A DNA stretch of 64,000 bases from Clostridia bacterium (GCA_017414965.1 JAFQJL010000012.1:1-64000); one strand, 5' to 3'. Shown: positions 26,964 to 35,062, counted from the first letter of the stretch. The notes: generated from the sequence alone by a model not told the origin. Program-made: numbers and translations.

Positions 26964-28190
26964 ATGAGATTTACATTACCGAGAGACCTGTACCATGGCA
27001 AGGGTGCGATGGAAGCGGCGCTCAATTCGTTGGATGGCAAAAAGGCGATGATCTGCGTCGGCGGTGGCTCGATGAAGCGTTTCGGTTTTCTGGATAAGGC
27101 GATCGAACTGCTGAAGGCCAAGGGTATGGAAGTCGCGGTGTTTGACGGCATCGAGCCGGATCCGTCGGTTACCACGGTGATGCGTGGTGCGGAAGCGATG
27201 CGTGAGTTCCAGCCGGATTGGATCGTGGCGATGGGCGGCGGCTCGCCGATCGATGCCGCGAAGGCAATGTGGATCAAGTACGAGTATCCGGAGACCACGT
27301 TTGAGGATATGTGCAAGGTGTTCGGTCTGCCGACGCTGCGCACCAAGGCGAAGTTTGTGGCGATCTCCTCCACCTCCGGCACTGCTACCGAAGTGACGGC
27401 GTTCTCGGTCATCACCGATTACGACAAGGGCGTGAAGTATCCGCTGGCTGACTTTGAGATCACGCCGGATATCGCGGTTGTGGATCCGGCGTTGGTGGAA
27501 ACCATGCCGAAGAAGCTGGTTGCGCACACCGGTATGGATGCGATGACCCACGCGGTTGAAGCGTACGTGTCCACGGCCAACTGCGATTATACCGATCCGT
27601 TGGCTCTGCACGCCATCTTGATGATCAAGGAGAACTTGGTCAAGTCCTATAACGGCGATCTGGCGGCGCGTGAAGCGATGCACAACGCGCAGTGCATGGC
27701 CGGTATGGCGTTCTCCAATGCGCTTCTCGGTATCGTTCACTCGATGGCGCATAAGACCGGCGCGGCGTTCTCGCACGGCACCGAGGGTCACATCATCCAC
27801 GGCGCGGCCAACGCGATGTATCTGCCGAAGGTCATCAAGTTCAACGCCAAGGATGAGACGGCGAAGAAGCGCTATGCGCACATTGCGGACTTTGTGGGTC
27901 TGACCGGCAATACGGACGATGAGAAGGTCGATGCGCTGATCGCGATGCTGCGTCAGATGAACGACGATCTGAACATTCCGCAGTGCATCAAGAACTACGG
28001 TGAGGGCGGTGCGATCGTCGCCGACGGCGAGTCGGTGGCTCCGGAAGCCGATTTCCTTGCCAAGCTGCCGCAGATTGCGGAGATGGCGATCGGCGATGCC
28101 TGCACCGGTTCCAACCCGCGTCAGCCGAGTCAGGAAGAGATGGAGAAGCTCCTGAAGGCCTGCTACTACGATCTGGCGATCGATTTCTGA
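26964..28190 (+). CDS. Iron-containing alcohol dehydrogenase
   Basis: A 408-residue group III alcohol dehydrogenase. GGGSPIDAAKA binds NAD(P), and GMDAMTHAVEAYVS and HSMAHKTGAAF carry the metal-binding Asp/His residues. A short insertion (SHGTEGHIIHG) lengthens the usual metal-site segment before NAM. No encapsulation-like N-terminal extension is seen. It is the first gene after the BMC promoter and probably interconverts an alcohol and aldehyde with NAD(H), perhaps for redox balance outside the shell. AAGGAG lies before ATG 26964; an in-frame GTG at 26955 is inside the SD. Confidence 0.92.
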   Translation: MRFTLPRDLYHGKGAMEAALNSLDGKKAMICVGGGSMKRFGFLDKAIELLKAKGMEVAVFDGIEPDPSVTTVMRGAEAMREFQPDWIVAMGGGSPIDAAKAMWIKYEYPETTFEDMCKVFGLPTLRTKAKFVAISSTSGTATEVTAFSVITDYDKGVKYPLADFEITPDIAVVDPALVETMPKKLVAHTGMDAMTHAVEAYVSTANCDYTDPLALHAILMIKENLVKSYNGDLAAREAMHNAQCMAGMAFSNALLGIVHSMAHKTGAAFSHGTEGHIIHGAANAMYLPKVIKFNAKDETAKKRYAHIADFVGLTGNTDDEKVDALIAMLRQMNDDLNIPQCIKNYGEGGAIVADGESVAPEADFLAKLPQIAEMAIGDACTGSNPRQPSQEEMEKLLKACYYDLAIDF

Positions 28191-28294
28191 GATTAACGGG
28201 CAAGCGATTCTTATGGGCGGCTCCGACAACGGAGCCGCTTTCTTTTGGAGTATAAAAATCTGACAAAATAACAAAAAAATCCACCAAAAAAACT

Positions 28295-28323
28295 TTGACA
28301 ACGCTTGTGGATAGGAGTATACT
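28295..28323 (+). promoter_or_regulatory. Promoter for nfnAB
   Basis: TTGACA (28295-28300), a 17-bp spacer and TATACT (28318-28323). TGAAAGCG directly follows, a partial match to a catabolite (cre) half site. Confidence 0.78.
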
Positions 28324-28375
28324 GAAAGCGTTACAAAGGGGAATAGGCCCCAAAAAGTGGGAAAGGACGAACACG

Positions 28376-29218
28376 ATGTATCGGATAGCAAAAAAACGCA
28401 TTCTCAATCCGACCGTTACGGAGATGGAGATCGAGGCCCCGTTGGTTGCCCGTAAGGCGCAGCCCGGTCAGTTTATCATTCTGCGTGTAGACGCGGACGG
28501 CGAGCGTATTCCGCTGACCATTGCCGGTCAGGACGTTGACGCCGGCACGGTGAAGATTATTTTTCAGGTTGTCGGTGCGACTACCGAAAAACTCAACCAT
28601 AAAAACGAAGGCGATTTCATTCAGGATTTCGTTGGCCCGTTGGGCACCCCGACGCACGTTGAGGGCTTGAAAAAGGTGTGCGTTGTTGGCGGCGGCGTTG
28701 GTTGCGCCATCGCGATGCCTATTGCGCAGAAACTGCACGAGCTTGGCTGTGAGGTTACCTCGATCGTTGGTTTCCGCAACAAGGATCTGGTGATTTTGGA
28801 GGACGAATTTAAGGCGTGCTCCAGCCGTTTCTTCATGATGACCGACGACGGCAGCTACGGCGAGCAGGGTAACGTCTGCGTGCCGCTTAACAAGATGCTG
28901 GAAGCGGGTGAGACCTTCGATCAGGTCATCACCATCGGTCCGCTGATTATGATGAAATTCGTGTGCTTGGCGACCAAGCCGTACGATATCAAGACGATCG
29001 TGTCGATGAACCCGATTATGGTTGACGGCACCGGCATGTGCGGCGGTTGCCGTCTGACTGTCGGTGGCGAGACCAAGTTTGCTTGTGTCGACGGTCCGGA
29101 CTTTGACGGACATCTGGTCGATTTCGACGAGGCAATGAGCCGTTCTCGTGCGTATGCCGCGTTTGAGCGTCATCAGCACGAGGAAACCTGCAACCTGTTC
29201 AAGAAGGAGGTGCAGTAA
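28376..29218 (+). CDS. nfnA: NADH-dependent ferredoxin:NADP oxidoreductase subunit A (NfnA-like)
   Basis: A 280-residue flavoprotein of the PyrK/sulfide dehydrogenase beta family. An FAD-binding front (residues 1-95, with QPGQFIILRV and RIPLTIAG) is followed by an NAD-binding domain containing VVGGGVGCAIAMP, and then a [2Fe-2S] site with GMCGGC and a later FACVDGP. NfnA with NfnB performs flavin-based bifurcation between NADPH, NAD+ and ferredoxin. Start ATG 28376 follows GGAAAGGACGAACACG. It is one base upstream of nfnB, so coupled. Its place inside a BMC locus suggests handling of electrons from the compartment. Confidence 0.9.
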   Translation: MYRIAKKRILNPTVTEMEIEAPLVARKAQPGQFIILRVDADGERIPLTIAGQDVDAGTVKIIFQVVGATTEKLNHKNEGDFIQDFVGPLGTPTHVEGLKKVCVVGGGVGCAIAMPIAQKLHELGCEVTSIVGFRNKDLVILEDEFKACSSRFFMMTDDGSYGEQGNVCVPLNKMLEAGETFDQVITIGPLIMMKFVCLATKPYDIKTIVSMNPIMVDGTGMCGGCRLTVGGETKFACVDGPDFDGHLVDFDEAMSRSRAYAAFERHQHEETCNLFKKEVQ

Positions 29219-29219
29219 G

Positions 29220-30644
29220 ATGCCCCCGAAGTATAAGATCAATCTGGATTTGGTCAAGTGCCCGATGCCGGCGCAGGATCCGAATGTCCGGAATAAGAAT
29301 TTCCAGGAAGTCGCACTCGGCTATACCGCTGAGATGGCGGTAGAGGAGGCAAAACGCTGCCTCCAATGTCCGAAAAAGCCGTGTGTGGACGGTTGCCCGG
29401 TCAACATCCACATTCCGGAATTCATTGCGGAGGTGGCCGAGGGCAACTTCGAAGCCGCCTACCAAATTATCAACCAATCCTCCTCGCTGCCGGCGGTCTG
29501 CGGTCGTGTGTGTCCGCAGGAATCCCAGTGCGAGGGCAAATGCAACCGCGGCATCAAGGGTGAGCCGGTGGCGATCGGTCGTCTGGAGCGTTTTGTGGCG
29601 GACTACCACAACGAACACGCTTCGGCGGATTCGGTCAAGAGACCCACACCCAACGGTCACAAGGTTGCGGTGGTCGGCTCCGGCCCTGCCGGTCTGACCT
29701 GCGCCGGCGATCTGGCGAAGCTCGGTTACGACGTGACCATTTACGAGGCGCTGCATTTGGCCGGTGGCGTGCTGGTGTACGGCATTCCGGAATTCCGTCT
29801 GCCCAAGGCAATCGTGCAGAAGGAAGTGGACGGTCTGAAAGCGCTCGGCGTGAAGGTGGAGACCAATATGGTCATCGGCCGTGTGCTGACCATTGAAGAA
29901 TTGAAAGAACAATACGAAGCGATCTTTATCGGCTCGGGCGCCGGTCTGCCGCGGTTTATGAACATTCCGGGCGAAAACCTGCGCGGTGTGTACTCGGCCA
30001 ACGAGTTCCTCACCCGTTCCAATTTGATGAAGGCGTATTTGCCGGATTCCACCACGCCGATCCAGCAGGTGAAAAACGTGGCGATCGTCGGCGGCGGCAA
30101 CGTCGCGATGGATGCCGCGCGAACCGCCAAGCGTTTGGGCGCGGAGAACGTGTACATCGTGTACCGCCGCGGCATGGAAGAACTGCCGGCGCGTAAGGAA
30201 GAAGTGGAGCACGCCGAGGAAGAGGGTATCATCTTCAAGACGCTGTGCAATCCGGTGTCCATCGGCGCAGCCGATGTGACCGATCCGCGCGATCCGGCCT
30301 ACGGCACGGTCGCAAGCCTCACCTGCATCCGTATGGAGCTCGGTGAGCCGGATGCCTCCGGCCGCCGTCGTCCGGTGGAAGTGCCGGGCAGCGAGTTCAC
30401 GATGGATATGGATTGCGTCATTATGTCGCTGGGCACCTCGCCCAACCCGTTGATCAAACAGACGACGCCGGATCTGGTGACCAAGCGTCGCGGTGAGATT
30501 GAAGCGGACGAGGACGGTCTGACCTCCATTGAAGGCGTGTACGCCGGCGGTGACGCGGTCACCGGTGCGGCGACCGTTATTTTGGCGATGGGCGCGGGCA
30601 AAAAGGCCGCTGCTGCCATTGATAAGTACATTCAGGAAAAGTGA
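29220..30644 (+). CDS. nfnB: NADPH-dependent oxidoreductase, NfnB/GltD-like
   Basis: A 474-residue protein homologous to the glutamate synthase small subunit. N-terminal cysteine clusters CLQCPKKPCVDGCP and CGRVCPQESQCEGKC hold two [4Fe-4S] centres. VVGSGPAGLTCAGDLA is the FAD motif, VAIVGGGNVAMDAART the NADPH motif, and GDAVTGAATVILAMG closes the FAD site. Length fits NfnB. AAGGAGG ends 9 bases before ATG 29220. No glutamate synthase large subunit is nearby, and direct pairing with nfnA favours the Nfn transhydrogenase assignment. Confidence 0.92.
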   Translation: MPPKYKINLDLVKCPMPAQDPNVRNKNFQEVALGYTAEMAVEEAKRCLQCPKKPCVDGCPVNIHIPEFIAEVAEGNFEAAYQIINQSSSLPAVCGRVCPQESQCEGKCNRGIKGEPVAIGRLERFVADYHNEHASADSVKRPTPNGHKVAVVGSGPAGLTCAGDLAKLGYDVTIYEALHLAGGVLVYGIPEFRLPKAIVQKEVDGLKALGVKVETNMVIGRVLTIEELKEQYEAIFIGSGAGLPRFMNIPGENLRGVYSANEFLTRSNLMKAYLPDSTTPIQQVKNVAIVGGGNVAMDAARTAKRLGAENVYIVYRRGMEELPARKEEVEHAEEEGIIFKTLCNPVSIGAADVTDPRDPAYGTVASLTCIRMELGEPDASGRRRPVEVPGSEFTMDMDCVIMSLGTSPNPLIKQTTPDLVTKRRGEIEADEDGLTSIEGVYAGGDAVTGAATVILAMGAGKKAAAAIDKYIQEK

Positions 30645-30686
30645 GCCGGCTTTGCCGGCCATGGATCTCTGACAGGGAGAACCACT

Positions 30687-31838
30687 ATGTATAAGGATTT
30701 TACAGTACATACGCGCATTTATTTCGGTGAACACGCGCTGGATCGGTTGTCGAATATCGAGGCTGAGCGCGCGATGATCATCTGCGATCCGTTCATTGTC
30801 AGCAGTGGTCTGGTGCGCCATATTACCGATCGGTTTGACCGTTGCGGCATCCGTTACAGCGTGTATTCGGATGTGGTGCCGGATCCGCCGGTGGAAAAGG
30901 TGATTGCCGGTGTCAAGGCGGCATTGGATGACAAACCGGATTGTTTGGTGGCCATGGGCGGCGGCTCGGCAATGGATCTTTCCAAGTCGATTCGCAAAAT
31001 GGCGGAGCAGTTGGACGGAAGCTACCGTCCGCGATTGATCGCGATCCCCACCACGTCCGGTACCGGTAGCGAAGTTACGTCGTTTGCGGTGATCACCGAT
31101 AACGAAAAGGGCGTGAAGTACCCGCTGGTAGCAGAGGATATGACGCCGGACGAGGCAATTCTGGACGAAGAACTGGTTAAGTCGGTACCGCCGGCGATCA
31201 CCGCCGATACGGGTATGGACGTTATGACGCACGCGATCGAGTCGTATGTGTCGATCGACAACCACGAGTTTTCGGCGGCGTTGGCGGAAAAGGCGATCGA
31301 GATCTGCGGACAGTTCCTGCTCCGCTCGTATGCCGACAACCGCGACAGCCATGCCCGCCGCAAGATGCACATCGCCTCTTGTCTGGCCGGTCTGGCGTTC
31401 AACTCGTCGTCGCTCGGCTTAAATCACGGTATGGCGCATCAGCTGGGTGCGCAGTTCCACATCCCGCACGGTCGTGCCAACGCGATGCTGCTGCCGCACA
31501 TCATCGAGTTCAACTCGGAGATCGATAAGCACAGCCGCAGCAAGACGGCGTATCCGCCGTGTGTGCGTAAGTACTGCACCATTGCGCGGACGCTTGGTGT
31601 GCAAAACCTCAACGAGGTGACCACCATTCGTGCGCTGATTGCGTATATGGAATTTATGCTCAAAGAGATGAATATTCCGCTCTCGATTTCCGAGATGGGC
31701 GTGGTCAGCGAAGGGGAATATATGGCGCGCGTAGACGCGATGGCGGAGGCCGCTTTGGCGGATGCTTGTACCGCTACCAACCCCCGTTATCCCACCAAAG
31801 AGGAGATTGTCACCCTCTATCGCAAGCTCTGGAAGTAA
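30687..31838 (+). CDS. Iron-containing alcohol dehydrogenase, PduQ/EutG-like
   Basis: A 383-residue group III alcohol dehydrogenase. GGGSAMDLSKS binds NAD; TSGTGSEVTSFAVIT, GMDVMTHAIESYVS and NHGMAHQLG...HGRANAM give the metal site in canonical spacing. PduQ and EutG regenerate NAD+ by reducing the aldehyde in metabolosomes, and this is the closest role. It has no N-terminal targeting extension. It follows nfnB after a small GCCGGC hairpin and ends at a strong terminator, closing the first transcription unit of the BMC locus. Confidence 0.9.
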   Translation: MYKDFTVHTRIYFGEHALDRLSNIEAERAMIICDPFIVSSGLVRHITDRFDRCGIRYSVYSDVVPDPPVEKVIAGVKAALDDKPDCLVAMGGGSAMDLSKSIRKMAEQLDGSYRPRLIAIPTTSGTGSEVTSFAVITDNEKGVKYPLVAEDMTPDEAILDEELVKSVPPAITADTGMDVMTHAIESYVSIDNHEFSAALAEKAIEICGQFLLRSYADNRDSHARRKMHIASCLAGLAFNSSSLGLNHGMAHQLGAQFHIPHGRANAMLLPHIIEFNSEIDKHSRSKTAYPPCVRKYCTIARTLGVQNLNEVTTIRALIAYMEFMLKEMNIPLSISEMGVVSEGEYMARVDAMAEAALADACTATNPRYPTKEEIVTLYRKLWK

Positions 31839-31840
31839 GA

Positions 31841-31890
31841 AAACGGTCCGAAATCGTGTTTTTCACACGGTTTTGGGCCGTTTTGTTTTG
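31841..31890 (+). terminator. Terminator after the PduQ-like gene
   Basis: A long imperfect stem runs from AAAACGGTCC to GGGCCGTTTT around a T loop (31841-31885), followed by TTTT-rich sequence. Confidence 0.8.
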
Positions 31891-31941
31891 GTTTGGTTTG
31901 GCAAAACCACCCGAAATCGCAAAAAAATGTGGATTTGTGTG

Positions 31942-31995
31942 GGAAAATTTCAAATTTTCCATTGACATTCGGGCGTAGTTGTACTACACTATAAT
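31942..31995 (+). promoter_or_regulatory. Promoter region for the shell/PduV unit with adjacent palindrome
   Basis: TTGACA (31962-31967) with TACACT at 17-bp spacing (31985-31990); a perfect TATAAT sits at 31990 but with a 22-bp spacer. A perfect palindrome GGAAAATTT-C-AAATTTTCC (31942-31960) abuts the -35 and could be an operator or an A/T-rich UP element. Confidence 0.6.
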
Positions 31996-32013
31996 TAAGT
32001 AAAAATATCATTA

Positions 32014-32036
32014 GGGTACCTATACCCAAAAGGAGG
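32014..32036 (+). other. 5' UTR hairpin next to the SD
   Basis: GGGTA-CCTA-TACCC (32014-32027) directly precedes AAAAGGAGG. A very similar element with GGGTCTATACCC precedes the secG SD at 17205-17216. Confidence 0.4.
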
Positions 32037-32047
32037 TGTGCGGGCTT

Positions 32048-32428
32048 ATGGATTTTCAGAATATGCGGCCGGATAGCGACGGCAAATTGCGCATTGTGCA
32101 AGAGCTGGTTCCCGGCAAACAGATCACGCTCGCGCACGTAGTGGCCAGTCCCGATCCGGTGCTCTATCGCAAGCTCGGTTTGGATCCGTCGGTCGACTAC
32201 GCGAAATCGGCCATCGGCATTCTCACCGTCAGTCCGGCGGAGACCGCGATTATTGCTTCGGATCTGGCGATCAAGGCATCGGGTGCTGAGATCGGCTTTG
32301 TGGATCGCTTTAGCGGTACGGTTATCGTGACCGGTACGGTTTCGGAAGTGGAGGCCGCTATGGTGGCGATGTGCGATTACTGTCGCGATCGACTGGGCTT
32401 TACGGTCTGTCCCATCACCAAGACTTGA
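32048..32428 (+). CDS. BMC shell protein, EutS/PduU type (permuted BMC-H)
   Basis: A 126-residue protein of the circularly permuted BMC-H family. It contains RIVQELVPGKQITLAHVVAS, the N-terminal strand that forms a beta-barrel over the pore in PduU/EutS, and then IGFVDRFSGTVIVTG and LGFTVCPITKT, the canonical end. It forms a minor hexamer on microcompartment facets. Compared with PduU it has about ten extra residues at the N terminus. AGGAGG ends 11 bases before ATG 32048. It pairs with the PduV/EutP GTPase immediately downstream, as in pdu and eut loci. Confidence 0.93.
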   Translation: MDFQNMRPDSDGKLRIVQELVPGKQITLAHVVASPDPVLYRKLGLDPSVDYAKSAIGILTVSPAETAIIASDLAIKASGAEIGFVDRFSGTVIVTGTVSEVEAAMVAMCDYCRDRLGFTVCPITKT

Positions 32429-32433
32429 TCGAA

Positions 32434-32874
32434 ATGCGGAAACTGATACTTATCGGCCGAAGCGAAGCCGGCAAGACGACGCTGTCGCAGGCGCTCCGCG
32501 GCGAGAACATACATTATCACAAGACGCAATATGTCGGCTATGGCGATTGCTTGATCGATACCCCCGGCGAATACCTGCAAACTGCCACGTTGGGACACGC
32601 GCTGGCGCTGTACTCGTACGAGGCGGACGTGGTAGGGCTGCTGATGAACGCCACCGAGGAATATTCGCTGTATCCGCCCTGCATCACCTGTATGGTCAAC
32701 CGCGAGGTGATCGGCATTGTTACGCAATGCAACGACGGCAACCCCGATCGTGCGGAGAACTGGTTGCGGCTGGCCGGCTGTGAACGCGTGTTTCGCGTGG
32801 ACTCGGTGACCGGCGACGGCATTCAGGAGCTATTGGACTACTTAAACGAGCCCGGAAAGCCGGTTTATCACTAA
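32434..32874 (+). CDS. EutP/PduV-family GTPase
   Basis: A 146-residue small P-loop protein. Walker A is GRSEAGKT at residues 8-15, DTPGEY provides the switch II region, and VTQCND stands where the base-recognition TQxD motif is expected. PduV is linked to microcompartment positioning or filament association; EutP was reported to have acetate-kinase-like activity in some species. The start at ATG 32434, 5 bases after the EutS stop, lacks a clear SD, so translation is probably coupled. The protein lacks the N-terminal extension seen on encapsulated enzymes of this locus. Confidence 0.9.
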   Translation: MRKLILIGRSEAGKTTLSQALRGENIHYHKTQYVGYGDCLIDTPGEYLQTATLGHALALYSYEADVVGLLMNATEEYSLYPPCITCMVNREVIGIVTQCNDGNPDRAENWLRLAGCERVFRVDSVTGDGIQELLDYLNEPGKPVYH

Positions 32875-32922
32875 AAAAGAACAAAAAAGTACGAAAAACC
32901 AAAGAAAAACAACATTTTGCGC

Positions 32923-32951
32923 TTGTATTTTGTGGTTTTATGTGTTAGAAT
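32923..32951 (+). promoter_or_regulatory. Internal promoter of the BMC locus
   Basis: TTGTAT (32923-32928), a 17-bp spacer and TAGAAT (32946-32951). TTTTGTGG and CCACAAAA flank the -10 as an inverted pair. It drives the GlcG-like gene and likely the whole shell/core block. Confidence 0.65.
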
Positions 32952-33001
32952 GGGTGTAGAAACCCACAAAAACGAGAATTTTAGCAAAGGAGGTCTGCAA
33001 A

Positions 33002-33478
33002 ATGGAACCGAATGTTACCGAAATCGCCCGCGCGGTCGCGCAGGAATTGCAGGCCGTCCGGAGCAATGTGTCGCTGGAACAGGCGCTGTGGCTAGCCGAG
33101 CAGGTCAAGGCCAAGGCGCGCGAGATGGGCTTCCCGTGTGTGGTGGCTGTCAGCGATCGGGCGGCGCGACCGGTGTTGGTGGAATGTATGGACGATGCCT
33201 ACATCGCCAGCTACGACGTCGCGTTTAACAAGGCGTTCACGGTGGTGTCATTAAAAATGCCCACCTCAGACTTAAAGTCGTTGGCGCAGCCGGGTGCCGA
33301 TCTGTACGGCATTCAGTTTACCAACAACGGGAAGATCGTGATCTTCGGCGGCGGCGAACCGCTGAGAAACGCAGACGGCAAGATCGTCGGCGGACTCGGC
33401 ATCAGCGGCGGCAGCGAGGAACAGGATACCGCGCTTGCGGCATACGGCAAGAAAGTCTTTGAACAGAAATACTTTTAA
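33002..33478 (+). CDS. GlcG/HbpS-family (PduO C-terminal-like) protein with putative encapsulation peptide
   Basis: A 158-residue protein. Residues 23-158 form a GlcG/DUF336 domain, recognisable from SLEQALWLAEQVKAKA, VVAVSDRAARPVL and GGLGISGGSEEQD at the end. This domain binds haem or cobalamin-like ligands in some members and is the C-terminal half of PduO. The cobalamin adenosyltransferase half is absent. Residues 4-15, VTEIARAVAQEL, precede the usual family start and align with the encapsulation helices of the Zn-ADH, AldDH and PduL here, so it may be luminal. AAAGGAGG lies before the ATG. Biochemical role unknown. Confidence 0.87.
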   Translation: MEPNVTEIARAVAQELQAVRSNVSLEQALWLAEQVKAKAREMGFPCVVAVSDRAARPVLVECMDDAYIASYDVAFNKAFTVVSLKMPTSDLKSLAQPGADLYGIQFTNNGKIVIFGGGEPLRNADGKIVGGLGISGGSEEQDTALAAYGKKVFEQKYF

Positions 33479-33495
33479 GAAAGGATAGATAGACA

Positions 33496-34707
33496 ATGGA
33501 CATGAATTCGGCAAACATTGAAGAGATCGTACGTCAGGTCCTCGTGGATATGCGCGGCGGCAGCAGCGCCGGTGCTTCGGCTCCGGTTGCGGCGGGCAAC
33601 GTGCCTCAGAAGGCGCACGTAGCTATGCTGACCAAGCTCAAGCATTTTGAGATCCAAGAGTATCCGATGCCGGCTATCGGCGACGACGACATTCTGGTGA
33701 AGGTGGAGGGCTGCGGTGTCTGCGGCACCGACGCACACGAGTATGTCCGCGATCCCTTCGGTCTGATTCCGGTGGTGCTCGGTCACGAGGGTACCGGTGA
33801 GATCGTCAAGATGGGTAAAAACGTGAAGAAGGACAGCGCCGGCAAGCCGCTGAAGGTGGGCGACAAGATCGTCACCAGCATGAGCTTCCACGACGATCCG
33901 GATATCACGATGTACGACCTGAACAAGCAGAACGTCGGCGCCGGTGACATCTACGGTTTGCAGCCGGACGATGACATTCACCTGAACGGCTGGTTCGCCG
34001 ATTATATGGTCGTTCGTAAAGGCTCGTCGGTGTTCAACGTCAGTGATCTGGATCTGGATTCCCGCATCCTGATCGAGCCGGCAGCGGTGCTGATCCACGC
34101 GGTCGAGCGTGCCAAGACCACCAACATCCTGCGCTTTAACAGTCGCGTGGTGGTGCAGGGCTGCGGACCGATCGGTCTGTTGTGCATCGCGGTTCTTCGC
34201 ACGATGGGCATTGAGAACATCGTCGCGGTGGACGGCAACCAGAAGCGTCTGGACTTCGCCAAGCGTATGGGCGCCGGCGCAACGGTCAACTTTAACGATT
34301 TCAAGGGCGGCATCGACGATCTGGCCGGCGGCGTGAAAGCGGCGTTTGGCGGTTATCTGGCCGATTTCGCCTTCCAGTGCACCGGCTCGGCCGTGGCACA
34401 CGCGAATGTGTATCACTTCATCCGCACCGGCGGCGGTCTGTGCGAGCTCGGCTTCTTCGTGGACGGTGGCCCGGCGCAGATCAACCCGCACTTCGATCTC
34501 TGCTCCAAGGAGATCACGCTGGTCGGCTCGTGGGTGTACACGTTGCGTGACTACGCCACCACGTTTGATTTCCTCAAGCGTGCGCTGGGCATTGGTCTGC
34601 CGATCAAGGAACTGATCACGCATAAGTTCCCGCTGTCGCAGATCAACGAAGCGTTGGAGACCAACCTGTCGCAGGCAGGTCTGAAAATCGCGATTGTTAA
34701 CGAGTAA
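33496..34707 (+). CDS. Zinc alcohol dehydrogenase (MDR) with N-terminal encapsulation peptide
   Basis: A 403-residue medium-chain dehydrogenase. Residues 7-19 (NIEEIVRQVLVDM) form an amphipathic helix of the BMC-targeting type, joined by a Gly/Ser/Ala-rich linker to residue 38. The catalytic domain has CGVCGTDAHEY with Cys76, GHEGTGEI with His97, and IEPAAVLIHA whose Glu resembles the third zinc ligand of sorbitol dehydrogenases. The NAD fold has VVVQGCGPIGLL. The four-cysteine structural zinc lobe is missing. It would oxidise an alcohol to an aldehyde or ketone, or the reverse, within the shell. In this locus it is the only candidate for an encapsulated substrate-entry enzyme. Confidence 0.92.
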   Translation: MDMNSANIEEIVRQVLVDMRGGSSAGASAPVAAGNVPQKAHVAMLTKLKHFEIQEYPMPAIGDDDILVKVEGCGVCGTDAHEYVRDPFGLIPVVLGHEGTGEIVKMGKNVKKDSAGKPLKVGDKIVTSMSFHDDPDITMYDLNKQNVGAGDIYGLQPDDDIHLNGWFADYMVVRKGSSVFNVSDLDLDSRILIEPAAVLIHAVERAKTTNILRFNSRVVVQGCGPIGLLCIAVLRTMGIENIVAVDGNQKRLDFAKRMGAGATVNFNDFKGGIDDLAGGVKAAFGGYLADFAFQCTGSAVAHANVYHFIRTGGGLCELGFFVDGGPAQINPHFDLCSKEITLVGSWVYTLRDYATTFDFLKRALGIGLPIKELITHKFPLSQINEALETNLSQAGLKIAIVNE

Positions 34708-34727
34708 TTTTTAAGGAGTAACCACTC

Positions 34728-35042
34728 ATGAACGAAGCTACCGGAATTTTAGAGGTCTATGGTGTAACGGCGGGCTTTGTCGCGGTTGACGCCGGCTGTA
34801 AAGCCGCGGACGTCCGCGTGGAAAGTCTGGATAAGAATAAACCGGCGGATCCCACCGGCTTGCCGGTTCCGGTTATCGTGGTGGTAAAGTTCCGCGGCTC
34901 GGTGTCGGCGGTGCGGTCGGCGATGGAGGCGGCGGCTGAGGCGGCTCGAAAGGTTTCGGACGTCATCAGCGAGCACATCATTGCCAGTCCCACGGAGGAC
35001 ACGGAGAAAATGCTCAAAATCAGCGGTTTTGATAAGACTTAA
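34728..35042 (+). CDS. BMC-H shell protein with enlarged pore-loop region
   Basis: A 104-residue single BMC domain: GILEVYGVTAGFVAVDAGCK at the start and VVVKFRGSVSAVRSAMEAA in the second half match the fold. Where standard BMC-H proteins have the pore segment KIGSGL, this one has LDKNKPADPTGLPVPV, about ten residues longer, so pore geometry should differ. It ends SPTEDTEKMLKISG in place of the usual IPRPH tail. It probably makes a specialised hexamer that conducts a particular substrate or cofactor. AAGGAG precedes the ATG. Confidence 0.88.
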   Translation: MNEATGILEVYGVTAGFVAVDAGCKAADVRVESLDKNKPADPTGLPVPVIVVVKFRGSVSAVRSAMEAAAEAARKVSDVISEHIIASPTEDTEKMLKISGFDKT

Positions 35043-35062
35043 CCGGATAGGAGGGATTGACA

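Noticed and set aside
28323..28336. Catabolite-responsive (cre) element TGAAAGCGTTACAA just after the nfnAB -10
   Set aside because: Only the left half matches the consensus; the right half is poor, so it is not listed as a feature.
29199..31370. 723-codon minus-strand open frame opposite nfnB and the PduQ-like gene
   Set aside because: Covers parts of two real plus-strand genes and has no recognisable domain.
33002..33478. Cobalamin adenosyltransferase PduO
   Set aside because: Only the C-terminal GlcG-like domain is present; no ATP:cobalamin adenosyltransferase half and no B12 enzyme in the locus.
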